The position numbers and the translations under genes are program-made. Source: Pseudonocardia nematodicida (GTDB taxonomy: Bacteria; Actinomycetota; Actinomycetes; Mycobacteriales; Pseudonocardiaceae). Taken from it: a DNA stretch of 64,000 nucleotides. Below, one piece after another: positions 7,824 to 16,717 of the stretch. The number at the start of each line of letters is the position of its first letter. Within the stretch, counting starts at the first letter, position 1. A model generated the notes under the pieces. That model did not search any database, was not told the origin of the DNA, and worked only from the letters and a program-made list of their open reading frames with translations. The stretch covers positions 1 to 64,000 of the forward strand of contig NZ_JBEDNQ010000001.1 of NCBI RefSeq assembly GCF_040105385.1, written 5' to 3'.

Positions 7824-10766
7824 TCAGTCCCGCGTGGGCGTTCCGGAGTCGGAGGCCCCGGTGCCCGAGGTTCCGGTGACGAACGAGCCGGTGCGGACGG
7901 CGCGGACACCGACCGTCCCGTCGGCCGGTGCGACGGTGCTCGAGACCGGGCCGTCGGCGGGGGCGTCGTCGGCGAGGTCGGGGTGGTCCGGGCCGGACGG
8001 TTCCAGGTCCGACGCCCCGGTCCCGGACGCGTCGTCGACGTCCGGGGCCGGCGTATCGGTCGGAGCGGACCCTACGGGGTCGGCGGCGGGTTCGCCGGCG
8101 GCCTGCGGAGCGTCCGGAGCGGACCCGGCCGGAACAACCGGCTCGGGGACCGACACCTCCGGTGCCGTCGTCGCGACCGCGCCGGCCACCTCACCGGCCG
8201 GCGGCGCCGGGGTGGAAGGACCAGGCAACGCATCGACCGGGTCCACCGGGGCCGGGTCGCCGTCGACCGCCCCGGGCAGGTCCGGTGACGCGCCGATCGG
8301 GTCCGGCAGGTCCGGGTCCTCGTCGTACGCGTGCGACGGCGACGGCACCGACGGCACCGGGGCCGGGCCGACGGGACCGAGGGCGCGGTAGCCGTCGTCC
8401 GGGGTCACCGGGGCGTCGACGTCGGTGTCCTCGGGCTCGGCGGGCACCGCCTCGAACGGCAGCCGCGCGGGCACCGACCCGGCCGGCACCTCGGCCGCGG
8501 CCGCGGAGTGCACGGGACCACCGGTCTCCTCCGGCACCAGCCACAGCACGCCCGACGGCGGCAGCCGGAGCACCGCCGAGGCGGGCTGGCCGTGCCAGAA
8601 CACCTGCTCCGCCCGGACCCGGCCCATGTTCCCCACGCCGGACCCGCCGTAGCTGGTCGCGTCGGTGTTGACCACCTCGGTCCAGTTGCCCGCGAACGGC
8701 AGGCCGACCCGGTAGTCGTCGCGGGGCTGGCCGGAGAAGTTCGCGACGCAGGCCAGCACGGTGGGGCGGCCGGCGGCGTCGACCCCCTGGCGCAGGAACG
8801 AGAAGACGTTGCCGGTGGCGTCGTTGGCGTCGATCCAGGCGAAACCGTCCGGGGTGGTGTCCCGCGACCACAGCGCGGACTGCGCGCGGTAGGTCCGGTT
8901 CAGGTCGCCGACCAGCGTGGTGATCCCGCCGTGCAGCGGCTCCTCGGCCTGCAGGTGCCAGTCGAGCGAGCGCTGCTCGGACCACTCCCGGGGCTGGCCG
9001 AACTCGCCGCCCATGAACAGCAGCTGCTTGCCCGGGTGTGCCCACATGTAGGCGAGCAGCGCGCGGACCCCGGCGGCCTTGTTCCAGTCGTCGCCGGGCA
9101 TCCGGGTCCACAGTGAACCCTTGCCGTGCACGACCTCGTCGTGGCTGATCGGCAGTACGTAGTTCTCGCTGAAGGCGTACATCAGCGAGAACGTCATCTG
9201 GTTGTGGTGGTAGCTGCGGTGGATGGGGTCGCGCCCGGTGTAGTCGAGCGTGTCGTGCATCCAGCCCATGTTCCACTTGAACCCGAAGCCGAGCCCGCCC
9301 ATGTAGGTGGGCCGGGTGACGCCGGGCCACGCGGTGGACTCCTCGGCGATCGTGACGACGCCCGGGTGCTCCCGGTAGACGGTCGCGTTCATCTCCTGCA
9401 GGAACGCCACCGCGTCCAGGTTCTCCCGTCCACCGTGGACGTTCGGCAGCCACTGGCCGTCGGCGCGGGAGTAGTCGAGGTAGAGCATCGAGGCGACGGC
9501 GTCGACCCGCAGGCCGTCGATGTGGAACGACTCCAGCCAGTACAGCGCGTTCGCGACGAGGAAGTTGCGCACCTCGTTGCGGCCGAAGTCGAACACCAGC
9601 GTGCCCCAGTCGGGCTGCTCGCCGCGGCGCGGGTCGGCGTGCTCGTAGCAGGCCGTGCCGTCGAACCGGGCCAGCGCCCACTCGTCGCGCGGGAAGTGCG
9701 CGGGCACCCAGTCGACGATCACGCCGTAGCCGGCCCGGTGCAGCCGGTCCACGAAGTACCGGAAGTCGTCCGGGGTGCCGAACCGCGCCGTCGGCGCGTA
9801 GTACGAGGTGACCTGGTAGCCCCACGACCCGCCGAACGGGTGCTCGGCCACCGGGAGCAGCTCGACGTGGGTGAACCCGGTGCCGTCCAGATAGGACACC
9901 AGGCGCTCGGCGATCTCCCGGTAGTCCAGGCCGGGGACCCAGGAGCCGAGATGCATCTCGTAGACGCTCATCGGCTCCTCGTGCGGGCGCCGCTCGGCGC
10001 GCGCGGCCATCCACTCCTGGTCCTGCCACTCGTGGACCGGTGCGGTCACCACCGACGCCGTCTGCGGCGGGATCTCGGTCGCGAAGGCCATCGGGTCGGC
10101 CTTGTCCCGCCAGCGGCCGTCCGGCCCGAGGATCCGGTACTTGTAGCGGGACCCGACGCCGACGCCGGGCAGGAAGATCTCCCAGACCCCGGAGTCGCCC
10201 AGCGAGCGCATCGGCAGCCACCAGCCGGCCCAGCCGTCGAAGTCGCCGGTGACCCGGATGCCACGGGCGTTCGGCGCCCACACCGCGAAGCTGGTGCCCG
10301 ACACCGGGCCCGAGGCGGTCTCGTAGTCGCGCACCCGCGCGCCGAGGACGTCCCAGAGCCGCTCGTGCCGGCCCTCGCCGATCAGGTGCAGGTCGAGGGT
10401 GCCCAGCGTCGGGAGCCAGCGGTACGGGTCGTCGACGACCTCGTCGGTCGTCCCGCCCGCGCCGTCGTCGAAGCGCACCAGCAGCCGGTAGTCACCACCC
10501 GAGCCGGGGACCACGCCGGAGAACAGCCCGGCGTCGTGCACCTTGGTCAGCTCGTGGGCCAGCTCCCGCTCACCGTTCGGGAGCACCGCCACCGAGACGG
10601 CGTGCGGGCGCAGGACGCGGACCACGGTCCCGTCGGCGTGCGGGTGCGCGCCGAGGACGCCGTGCGGGTCGTGGTGCGCACCGCCCAGGAGCCGGTCGAT
10701 CGTCGCCTGATCCGGCGCGTGCGCGGTCTCGGCGTCAGCGGTCGCTCGCAGCTCCTCGGAGGTCAC
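7824..10766 (-). CDS. glgB: 1,4-alpha-glucan branching enzyme with long disordered C-terminal tail
   Basis: Introduces alpha-1,6 branches into alpha-1,4-glucan, in glycogen synthesis and in the GlgE pathway. About 980 residues from the GTG at 10766: an N-terminal CBM48 pair, then the GH13 catalytic core with nucleophile Asp422 (GLRVDAVAS) and acid/base Glu475 (TIAEEST), the same 53-residue spacing as E. coli GlgB, plus SHDEVVHGKGS. The normal enzyme ends at WLVPE (about residue 746). Here a further 234 residues of Pro/Ala/Asp/Gly/Ser-rich, acidic, disordered sequence follow in frame. The function of the tail is unknown. An upstream start at 10889 would add a basic leader. It is convergent with the MFS gene. 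Confidence 0.95.
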   Translation of the reverse strand: MTSEELRATADAETAHAPDQATIDRLLGGAHHDPHGVLGAHPHADGTVVRVLRPHAVSVAVLPNGERELAHELTKVHDAGLFSGVVPGSGGDYRLLVRFDDGAGGTTDEVVDDPYRWLPTLGTLDLHLIGEGRHERLWDVLGARVRDYETASGPVSGTSFAVWAPNARGIRVTGDFDGWAGWWLPMRSLGDSGVWEIFLPGVGVGSRYKYRILGPDGRWRDKADPMAFATEIPPQTASVVTAPVHEWQDQEWMAARAERRPHEEPMSVYEMHLGSWVPGLDYREIAERLVSYLDGTGFTHVELLPVAEHPFGGSWGYQVTSYYAPTARFGTPDDFRYFVDRLHRAGYGVIVDWVPAHFPRDEWALARFDGTACYEHADPRRGEQPDWGTLVFDFGRNEVRNFLVANALYWLESFHIDGLRVDAVASMLYLDYSRADGQWLPNVHGGRENLDAVAFLQEMNATVYREHPGVVTIAEESTAWPGVTRPTYMGGLGFGFKWNMGWMHDTLDYTGRDPIHRSYHHNQMTFSLMYAFSENYVLPISHDEVVHGKGSLWTRMPGDDWNKAAGVRALLAYMWAHPGKQLLFMGGEFGQPREWSEQRSLDWHLQAEEPLHGGITTLVGDLNRTYRAQSALWSRDTTPDGFAWIDANDATGNVFSFLRQGVDAAGRPTVLACVANFSGQPRDDYRVGLPFAGNWTEVVNTDATSYGGSGVGNMGRVRAEQVFWHGQPASAVLRLPPSGVLWLVPEETGGPVHSAAAAEVPAGSVPARLPFEAVPAEPEDTDVDAPVTPDDGYRALGPVGPAPVPSVPSPSHAYDEDPDLPDPIGASPDLPGAVDGDPAPVDPVDALPGPSTPAPPAGEVAGAVATTAPEVSVPEPVVPAGSAPDAPQAAGEPAADPVGSAPTDTPAPDVDDASGTGASDLEPSGPDHPDLADDAPADGPVSSTVAPADGTVGVRAVRTGSFVTGTSGTGASDSGTPTRD

Positions 10767-10855
10767 CTGCGGAACCGTACTGGCAGCGGCGCCTGCTCGC
10801 CGACCGCGGTGGGGGCGTGTCCCGCACCCGGGTGGTGCAGTGCGGTCCCGGCAGG

Positions 10856-11746
10856 TCAGAGCGGTGCCGAGGCCCCCGCCGGCCACCATCCGGCGACAGT
10901 GTCGGCGGCTTCCGTGACCGCCTCGTAATGAACCAGATGCCCGACGCCGCCGAGGATGCGCAGCGTGGCCCGCGGCAGCCGCGCGACCAGCCGCCGCTGC
11001 GAGTCGGCCGGTGCGAGGTCGTCGCGCTCCGCACCGACGACGAGCGTCGGCGCGGTGAGCGCGTGCGCGTGGTCGAGCACGGTGTCGCGCACCGACGATC
11101 CGAACGTCTGCAGGACGACGTCACGGTCGGCGAACGAGTCGGCCTGCCGCAGGTGTTCCTGCCGGACGAACCGGCGCATCCGCGGGTCCCTGCTGACCGT
11201 CATCAGCTCGCTCATCGCGATCGCGACCAGCCGGGCGCCGATCAGCGCGCGGGCGGGGCGGGCGGGCAGCACGCGGGCCAGTCCGTAGTAGCCGCGGGTG
11301 ACGGCGACGGCGGCGCGCCGGGAGGCGTCCAGCGGCAGCGCCGAGATCGGGTTGAGCAGGACGACGCCGCGGTGGACGGCTCCGCGGGCGACCGCGGCGG
11401 CCACCACGACCGAGCCGAACGAGTGCCCGAGCAGGATCTCCGGCGCGAAGGGTTCCCCGAGCTCCCGGCACAGCGCGACCAGCCAGGCCGCGTACCCGTC
11501 GGCGTCGTGCGTCCCGGGCAGCGGCGTCGAGACCCCGCAGCCGGGCAGGTCGGGGACGAGCACGCGGTAGCCGCGCCCGGCCAGCTCGCGGGCGATCGGT
11601 TCGAGTCCGAAGTGGGTGCCGCGGAAGCCGTGCACGGCGAGGATCGTGGGCGCACCGGTGTCGCCGTAGGTGAAGACGGCCGTGCGCGACCCGGCGACGT
11701 CGAGGAGTCGCGGCGCCGATGCGACCCGGCTCGGATCAGGCGACAC
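10856..11746 (-). CDS. alpha/beta-hydrolase
   Basis: 296 residues with the alpha/beta-hydrolase fold: oxyanion motif AVHGFRG (about residue 39), nucleophile elbow GHSFGS with the catalytic Ser, an acid region near ERDDLAP, and catalytic His in GVGHLVHYE close to the C terminus. The substrate cannot be told from sequence; esters, lactones or acylated glycans are possible. It is the last gene of a leftward operon: its start overlaps the 3' end of the upstream glycosyltransferase by 11 bp, so the two are probably translationally coupled. Confidence 0.85.
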   Translation of the reverse strand: MSPDPSRVASAPRLLDVAGSRTAVFTYGDTGAPTILAVHGFRGTHFGLEPIARELAGRGYRVLVPDLPGCGVSTPLPGTHDADGYAAWLVALCRELGEPFAPEILLGHSFGSVVVAAAVARGAVHRGVVLLNPISALPLDASRRAAVAVTRGYYGLARVLPARPARALIGARLVAIAMSELMTVSRDPRMRRFVRQEHLRQADSFADRDVVLQTFGSSVRDTVLDHAHALTAPTLVVGAERDDLAPADSQRRLVARLPRATLRILGGVGHLVHYEAVTEAADTVAGWWPAGASAPL

Positions 11747-12902
11747 GGTGCTCCTTCGAGGCCGTCCGGTAGACGTCCAGCATCTGCTCGGTCAGCCGGC
11801 TCTGGACGAACAGCCCCGACGGCCGGTCGGGCGGCCCCGGCGCGGCGAGAGCGGCGACCAGCGAGCGGACCGCGGCGGTGAGTGCGGGCACGCCGTCGTC
11901 GGCCACGGTGTGCCGCCACCGCTCCGGGATGTCCCGGGCGATCCCCTTGTCGCGCACCAGCACCGGCGTGCCCAGCGCGACGGCCTCGTAGAGCGTCAGG
12001 CCCTGGGTCTCGTAGCCCAGCGAGCTCTGGACGACCGCGTCGGCGTGCCGCATCGCCCGGAGCACGGCGTCGTGGGAGACGGCGCCGTGGAACCGCACCC
12101 GCTCGGCGACCCCGAGCCGGCCGGCCAGGGTGCGGCACCGTCCGAGGTCGCTGCCCGAGCCGTAGACGTGCAGCTCGGCGTCGACGCGGGCGTCCGCGAA
12201 GGCCCGGACCAGCTCGTCGAGCCGCTTCTCCCGGCTGACCCGGCCCGGCCACACGAGCACCGGGCGGTCGTGCCGCTGCGCGGGCTCCTCGCGCAGGGCG
12301 TCGGCCACGCGGTCGTCGACCCCGGTGGGGATCACGTGCACCGGGCGGGTGACGCCGTAGCCGGCCAGGTGGTCGGCGAAGTGCGAGCTGGGCGCGACCA
12401 GGGCGTCGGCGGCGTCGGCGAAGGCGCGGACGTACCCGGCGACGTCGGTGACCGGCTCGCAGCGCAGGTGCCGGCGGTGCTCGGCGTACATCAGCCGCAG
12501 CACCGGGCCCGGGAACGGCACGACCGCCGGCAGCCCGACCTCGACGTTGGTGTGCACCGTGTGCACGACGGGCAGGTCGTGCCGCCGGGCGAAGCGGTAC
12601 CCGGTCCAGGCGCCCCAGAAGTCCGCCTGGACGTGCACGACGTCCATCGGCGGCCGGGCGGCGAACCCGCGGTCGACGGCCCGGTCGGCCCGGGTCCCGG
12701 CGACCGTCATGCCGTACCCGCCGCCGAGCGGTACCGCGGGCAGCGCCACGACGGCGTCGTCACGGGCGGAGCGGGGCGACCGGGGCGCGACGACGGTCAC
12801 CGTGTGACCGGCGCGCTGCAGGAACTCCCGCTGCAGCCGCACCGAGACCTGCTGGCCGCCCAGCGTCGCCGGATGCTGGTCGCTGAAGATCGCGACGTGC
12901 AT
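11736..12902 (-). CDS. GT4-family glycosyltransferase
   Basis: 388 residues with two Rossmann halves. The N-terminal half has the GT4 start MHVAIFSDQHPATLGGQQVS and VVHVQADFWG. The C-terminal half has the nucleotide-sugar site (VWPGRVSREKRLDELVRAF) and the E-x7-E region (YETQGLTLYEAVALGTPVL). It transfers a sugar from a nucleotide donor, probably in the cytoplasm on the inner face of the membrane. Donor and acceptor are unknown; mannosyl or glucosyl transfer to a lipid or glycan is typical. It begins two bases after the previous glycosyltransferase ends and overlaps the hydrolase gene, so the four genes from 14862 down to 10856 look like one operon. Confidence 0.88.
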   Translation of the reverse strand: MHVAIFSDQHPATLGGQQVSVRLQREFLQRAGHTVTVVAPRSPRSARDDAVVALPAVPLGGGYGMTVAGTRADRAVDRGFAARPPMDVVHVQADFWGAWTGYRFARRHDLPVVHTVHTNVEVGLPAVVPFPGPVLRLMYAEHRRHLRCEPVTDVAGYVRAFADAADALVAPSSHFADHLAGYGVTRPVHVIPTGVDDRVADALREEPAQRHDRPVLVWPGRVSREKRLDELVRAFADARVDAELHVYGSGSDLGRCRTLAGRLGVAERVRFHGAVSHDAVLRAMRHADAVVQSSLGYETQGLTLYEAVALGTPVLVRDKGIARDIPERWRHTVADDGVPALTAAVRSLVAALAAPGPPDRPSGLFVQSRLTEQMLDVYRTASKEHRVA

Positions 12903-12904
12903 CG

Positions 12905-14161
12905 TCACCGGTTCCCGTCGCTGCGCGCCATCCGGGAGCGGGCCGGCGTGGTGGACCGGAGCACCCGGACGGCCGGCCCGGGCCGGGACGGAAGCCGGGT
13001 CCGGTAGAGCTCCTCGAACGCGTCGAGGGTGGCGGGCATCGTGTGGTCGGCCACGATCCGCAGGCTCGCCTCGCTCATCGCGGCCGCCGCGCCGGCGTCG
13101 GACAGCACCCGGACCAGCGCCGCGGCGAGCGCGTCGACGTCGCCGTGCGGGTAGCGGAAGCCGTTCTCGCCGTGGTGGACCAGGTGCGGCAGCGCGCCGG
13201 CGTCGACCGCGACGACCGGCTTCCCGGTCGCCATCGCCTCCAGCGTGACCAGGCTCTGCAGCTCGGCGGTCCCGGCGTTGACGAACACGTCGAGCGCGGC
13301 GTAGACGTCCGGGAGCTCGTCGTCGGACAGCCGCCCGGTGAAGGTGACCGCGTCCGCCACCCCGGCCACGCGCACCGCGGCGTCGAGCCGGGGGCGCTGC
13401 TCGCCGTCGCCGACGACCAGCAGCCGGGCGTCCGGGACCTGCCGGCGCACGACGGCGAGGGCGCGCACGATCTCGTCGACGTGCTTCTCGTGGTCCAGCC
13501 GTCCGACGAACCCGGCCAGCGGCCCGTCCGGGATGCCGTGCCGGGCCCGGAACGCCGGCCCGCGGCCGGTGCTGTCGGGGTGGAACCGGGCGGTGTCGAG
13601 GCCGTTGGAGACCGGCAGGATCGGGCCGGGGACGCCGTGCCGTTCGGCCAGCTCGGCGGCGTGCGGGGTCGGTGCGGTGATCACCCGGGCCCGGCGCAGC
13701 ACCCGCGCGGCGTCCCACCAGAACAGCCGGCGGAGCTTCTCCGGCGGCAGGTGCAGGAAGCTGATCGCGGGCAGGATGTTGTCCGCGATCATGTGCGTGG
13801 TCGCCACCGTCGGGATGCCCAGGTCGGCCGCGGCCGAGAGCAGCATCCGGCCGAGGATCATGTGGCTCTGCACGTGCACGACGTCCGGCCGCACGCGCAG
13901 CAGCAGGTTCTGCGCGGTCCGGTACAGGCCGAACGGCGGGCAGATCCGGAACTCTGCCGGCCGGGGGACCGGCATCGACCGGATCCGGTGCTCGACCACC
14001 GGACCGACCTGCCGCGCCGGCCGGCTGCGGAACCCGCGGGCGGGGGCCGCGACGTGCACCTCGTGCCCGCGCTCGGCCAGCCCGGCGGCGAGCCGGCGGG
14101 CGGCGTAGCAGGCCCCGTTGACGTCGGGGGCCCAGGTGTCGGCGCCGATCAGGACGCGCAC
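12905..14161 (-). CDS. GT4-family glycosyltransferase, MgtA/PimB-like
   Basis: 418 residues. Typical GT4 features are the N-terminal loop TWAPDVNGACYAARRLA, HVQSHMILGR, the donor-binding segment FVGRLDHEKHVDEIVRAL, and AELQSLVTLEAMATGKPVVAVD. The sequence resembles actinobacterial GDP-mannose-dependent mannosyltransferases that act on phosphatidylinositol or diacylglycerol glycolipids; that specificity is an inference. The GTG start at 14161 has GGAGAA directly upstream and overlaps the 3' end of the DedA gene by 13 bp. The last 25 residues are basic and probably flexible. Confidence 0.88.
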   Translation of the reverse strand: MRVLIGADTWAPDVNGACYAARRLAAGLAERGHEVHVAAPARGFRSRPARQVGPVVEHRIRSMPVPRPAEFRICPPFGLYRTAQNLLLRVRPDVVHVQSHMILGRMLLSAAADLGIPTVATTHMIADNILPAISFLHLPPEKLRRLFWWDAARVLRRARVITAPTPHAAELAERHGVPGPILPVSNGLDTARFHPDSTGRGPAFRARHGIPDGPLAGFVGRLDHEKHVDEIVRALAVVRRQVPDARLLVVGDGEQRPRLDAAVRVAGVADAVTFTGRLSDDELPDVYAALDVFVNAGTAELQSLVTLEAMATGKPVVAVDAGALPHLVHHGENGFRYPHGDVDALAAALVRVLSDAGAAAAMSEASLRIVADHTMPATLDAFEELYRTRLPSRPGPAVRVLRSTTPARSRMARSDGNR

Positions 14162-14862
14162 ACGTTCTCCTTCCGCGGGGCCCTGGCACGCACGTACAGC
14201 GCGCGCCCGGCGACCAGCACGAGTCCGGCGGCGAGCCCGGCCGCCACGATGATCCACGGTCGGTCGGCGAGCTCCGCGGCGAACCGGCCTCCGACCAGCC
14301 AGCCGAACCCGACCAGCACCGCTCCCCGCACGGCGGAGACCGGCACCACCCAGGCCAGGAAACGGCGGTACTGCACACCGGCCAGGCCGATGGTCAGGAA
14401 CGCGGGGATCGCCCCGATGTCGACCAGCTTCGCCCCGAGCACCACCCGGGGCAGGTTGTCCTGCACCGCCACGCTGACCTTCTCCCGGCGCCGGTCGGTG
14501 AGCCCGAGCCGGACCAGCAGCGGTGCCACCCGGGAGTCCCGGCCGCTGCGGCCGAGGAGGTAGAACACGGTGTCGGACACCACGTCGGCGATCACGGCGA
14601 CCAGCCAGACCGCCCACCAGCTCAGCAGCCCGGCCCCGGCCAGCGACCCGGCGACGACGGTGACCACGGGGCCCTCGAGGACCACGCCGACCGCGAGCAG
14701 GGCAAGTGCCCACCCGACCGCGCTGGGCGCGGGGGCGATCACCAGCCCGAGCACGTCGTCCACCAGCGACGGAACGCCTCCGGCGACGGCGGCCGTGACC
14801 GGGCTCATCGGAATGCCCGGCATCGTCGTGTCATCGAGATCCTCCTGTTCGGAGGATTCCAC
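14149..14862 (-). CDS. DedA/SNARE-associated family membrane protein
   Basis: About 237 residues with four to six hydrophobic segments and the DedA core (LEGPVVTVVAGSLAGAGLL, a charged loop, then GAKLVDIGAIPAFLTIGLAG). DedA proteins are membrane lipid or undecaprenyl-phosphate flippases needed for envelope homeostasis. As the first gene of the operon with two glycosyltransferases it may help carry lipid-linked sugars or recycle the lipid carrier; this is inferred. The GTG at 14862 is the longest start. An ATG at 14823 is also possible, with a GGAGGA box somewhat far (about 17 bases) upstream. Confidence 0.82.
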   Translation of the reverse strand: MESSEQEDLDDTTMPGIPMSPVTAAVAGGVPSLVDDVLGLVIAPAPSAVGWALALLAVGVVLEGPVVTVVAGSLAGAGLLSWWAVWLVAVIADVVSDTVFYLLGRSGRDSRVAPLLVRLGLTDRRREKVSVAVQDNLPRVVLGAKLVDIGAIPAFLTIGLAGVQYRRFLAWVVPVSAVRGAVLVGFGWLVGGRFAAELADRPWIIVAAGLAAGLVLVAGRALYVRARAPRKENVCAS

Positions 14863-14937
14863 GATCCCGCGGACCCGTGCCGGGTGGGTCGGGCGTTCAC
14901 CCGGCGAAGTGAAACGGAAGCTCCGGTGGAGACCCGG

Positions 14938-16353
14938 TTACGTGACCGGCCCAGAAGTGCTACGCGCAATGGCGCTCAACGGGATCGGCAGCCAGGACGG
15001 ACGGCTCCGGGTCTCGTAGAGCACCTGGTAGACGGCCTTGTCGAGCTCGTAGGCGCGCAGCAGTGCGGCCTGGCCGCGGGGATCGGCGCCGCCGCGCGCG
15101 GCGTATCCGGCGCAGAAGGCGTCGCGATTCCCTCTCGCCCAGTCGTGTGCCGCCCGCGACGCGGGGGTGTCCGAATCGAGACCTGCGCCGGGCGTGTCGT
15201 TCCCACCCGAATGGGTCAGGAGGTGGTGGAACGCGGCGTAGTCGAAGGAGAACAGCATCCCGACGACGTCGCGGACCGCCGCGTCGGGTGCCCGCCGCTC
15301 CTGCGGGGTGGCGGCCGGCTCACCCTCGAAGTCGATCAGGAGCCAGTGCCCGTCGGGGGCCCGCAGCGCCTGGCCGAGGTGCAGGTCGCCGTGCACCCGC
15401 TGGACGGTGACCGGCTCGCCCAGCGCGCCGACCTCGTCGTAGACGGCGCGGATCGCGGGGACGTGCGGGGCGAGCACCGGCACCTGGGCGGCGACGGTCT
15501 CCAGCCGGGAGGTCCAGTAGGCGGCCATCGCGCGCGGGTCGGCCTCGGAGGTACCCAGCTCGTCCCGGAGCGCGACGTGCACGTCGGCCAGGGCCTCGCC
15601 GAGCGCGCGGGCGTCGGGAGTGAAGTCGGCTCCGTCCCGGACCGCCACCACGGCCCGCTCCCAGCCGTCCTCGGACCCGGCGGCGAACTCCTGGAGCAGG
15701 CCGAACGTGGCCGCCTCGCCGTTCAGCGACCCCTCGATCCCGCCCTGCAGCGCCGCGACCGACCGTGAGCCGGCGGCGCGCAGCGCCCGGTGCAGCTCCA
15801 GGTCCGGGTTCGGGCCGGGGGACAGGCGCCGGTAGACCTTGAGGATGGACTCCTCGCCCCAGCGGACCGAGGTGTTCGACTGCTCGGCGTCGACCACCCG
15901 GCCGGGCTCGTCGAGGGGCAGTTCCACGCCGGGCTCCGGGACGAACTCGAGGCCGCCGACGCTCTCGTGCCGGGCGATCGCGCCGAGCAGCCGGCCGGTG
16001 ACGGCCGGGTCGTGCAGACCGTCGTAGAGGACGGCTCCACCCACCTCACCGATCACCGGGCCGAGGCTCGTTCCGCCGGCGCCCCTCTCGGCGGTACCGA
16101 GCTCCGGGCCCGCCTCGGGCCGCCGGGCGAGGTGCAGTTGGTAGTGCCGGTCGGGGCCGTCGGTGAACCCGACGGCGAGCACCACGAGATCCAGGGAGAG
16201 CAGGCCGTCGGGGGTGGGCAGCCCGATCCGCTCGGCGACCCGGAGGGAGGCGAGCGGCCGGCCCTTCTCCGCGAACCAGCGGCGCCCCGGCAGCCAGCCG
16301 CGCAGCAGCTCGGGCAGCGCCGTGATGTGGTCGGGTCCTCCGGTCGGGCCCAC
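14938..16353 (-). CDS. mak: maltokinase
   Basis: Phosphorylates maltose to maltose-1-phosphate with ATP, the step that feeds GlgE. 471 residues. The N-terminal cap (LRGWLPGRRWFAEKGRP) is specific to maltokinase (Pep2). The kinase half has VHGDLHLGQ (catalytic loop) and LIDFEGEPAATPQERR (metal-binding DFE), as in aminoglycoside-phosphotransferase-like kinases. The GTG at 16353 is set by an AGGAGGAGG box eight bases upstream. It is divergent from the trehalose-synthase-like gene, an arrangement that makes substrate supply (trehalose to maltose) and phosphorylation likely to be co-controlled. Confidence 0.93.
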   Translation of the reverse strand: MGPTGGPDHITALPELLRGWLPGRRWFAEKGRPLASLRVAERIGLPTPDGLLSLDLVVLAVGFTDGPDRHYQLHLARRPEAGPELGTAERGAGGTSLGPVIGEVGGAVLYDGLHDPAVTGRLLGAIARHESVGGLEFVPEPGVELPLDEPGRVVDAEQSNTSVRWGEESILKVYRRLSPGPNPDLELHRALRAAGSRSVAALQGGIEGSLNGEAATFGLLQEFAAGSEDGWERAVVAVRDGADFTPDARALGEALADVHVALRDELGTSEADPRAMAAYWTSRLETVAAQVPVLAPHVPAIRAVYDEVGALGEPVTVQRVHGDLHLGQALRAPDGHWLLIDFEGEPAATPQERRAPDAAVRDVVGMLFSFDYAAFHHLLTHSGGNDTPGAGLDSDTPASRAAHDWARGNRDAFCAGYAARGGADPRGQAALLRAYELDKAVYQVLYETRSRPSWLPIPLSAIARSTSGPVT

Positions 16354-16717
16354 GCGTCGTCCTCCTCCTGCCGGGCGTCGTCGGTGCCGGCGATGATCTC
16401 GCCGGGGACGCCGCCCGTGCCACCGGTGCGCGCTGTACACGCTGGGGCGAACCCTAACCGGCGCCCGCGATCCGGGCCGGGTGCGCGCCCGTCCCACTGG
16501 TACTGTCCGTGGCGGAATGATCACCTGATGGTCACGGGCGGTCACCAACCCGCGGAGTCCCTGCCGCAGCTCTTCCTGCCCGGGCGTTCCGGCGCCCGGA
16601 AACCCATACTGATCCCCGGTGCCCCGTGCACCCGCGACGGCGCCGCACGCCCGTGCGCGCCCGTGAGCGGAGCGGCGGGCCCACCGAGCCCCGACAGCGA
16701 TCCGGAGGACCGGCGGC
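16354..16717. other. 364-bp divergent promoter region, mak / GH13 gene
   Basis: No gene is supported. The region separates two divergent starts and should contain promoters for both. I see no strong palindrome or long repeat. The ribosome-binding site GGAGGA of the rightward gene is at its right edge (about 16703-16708). Confidence 0.55.
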
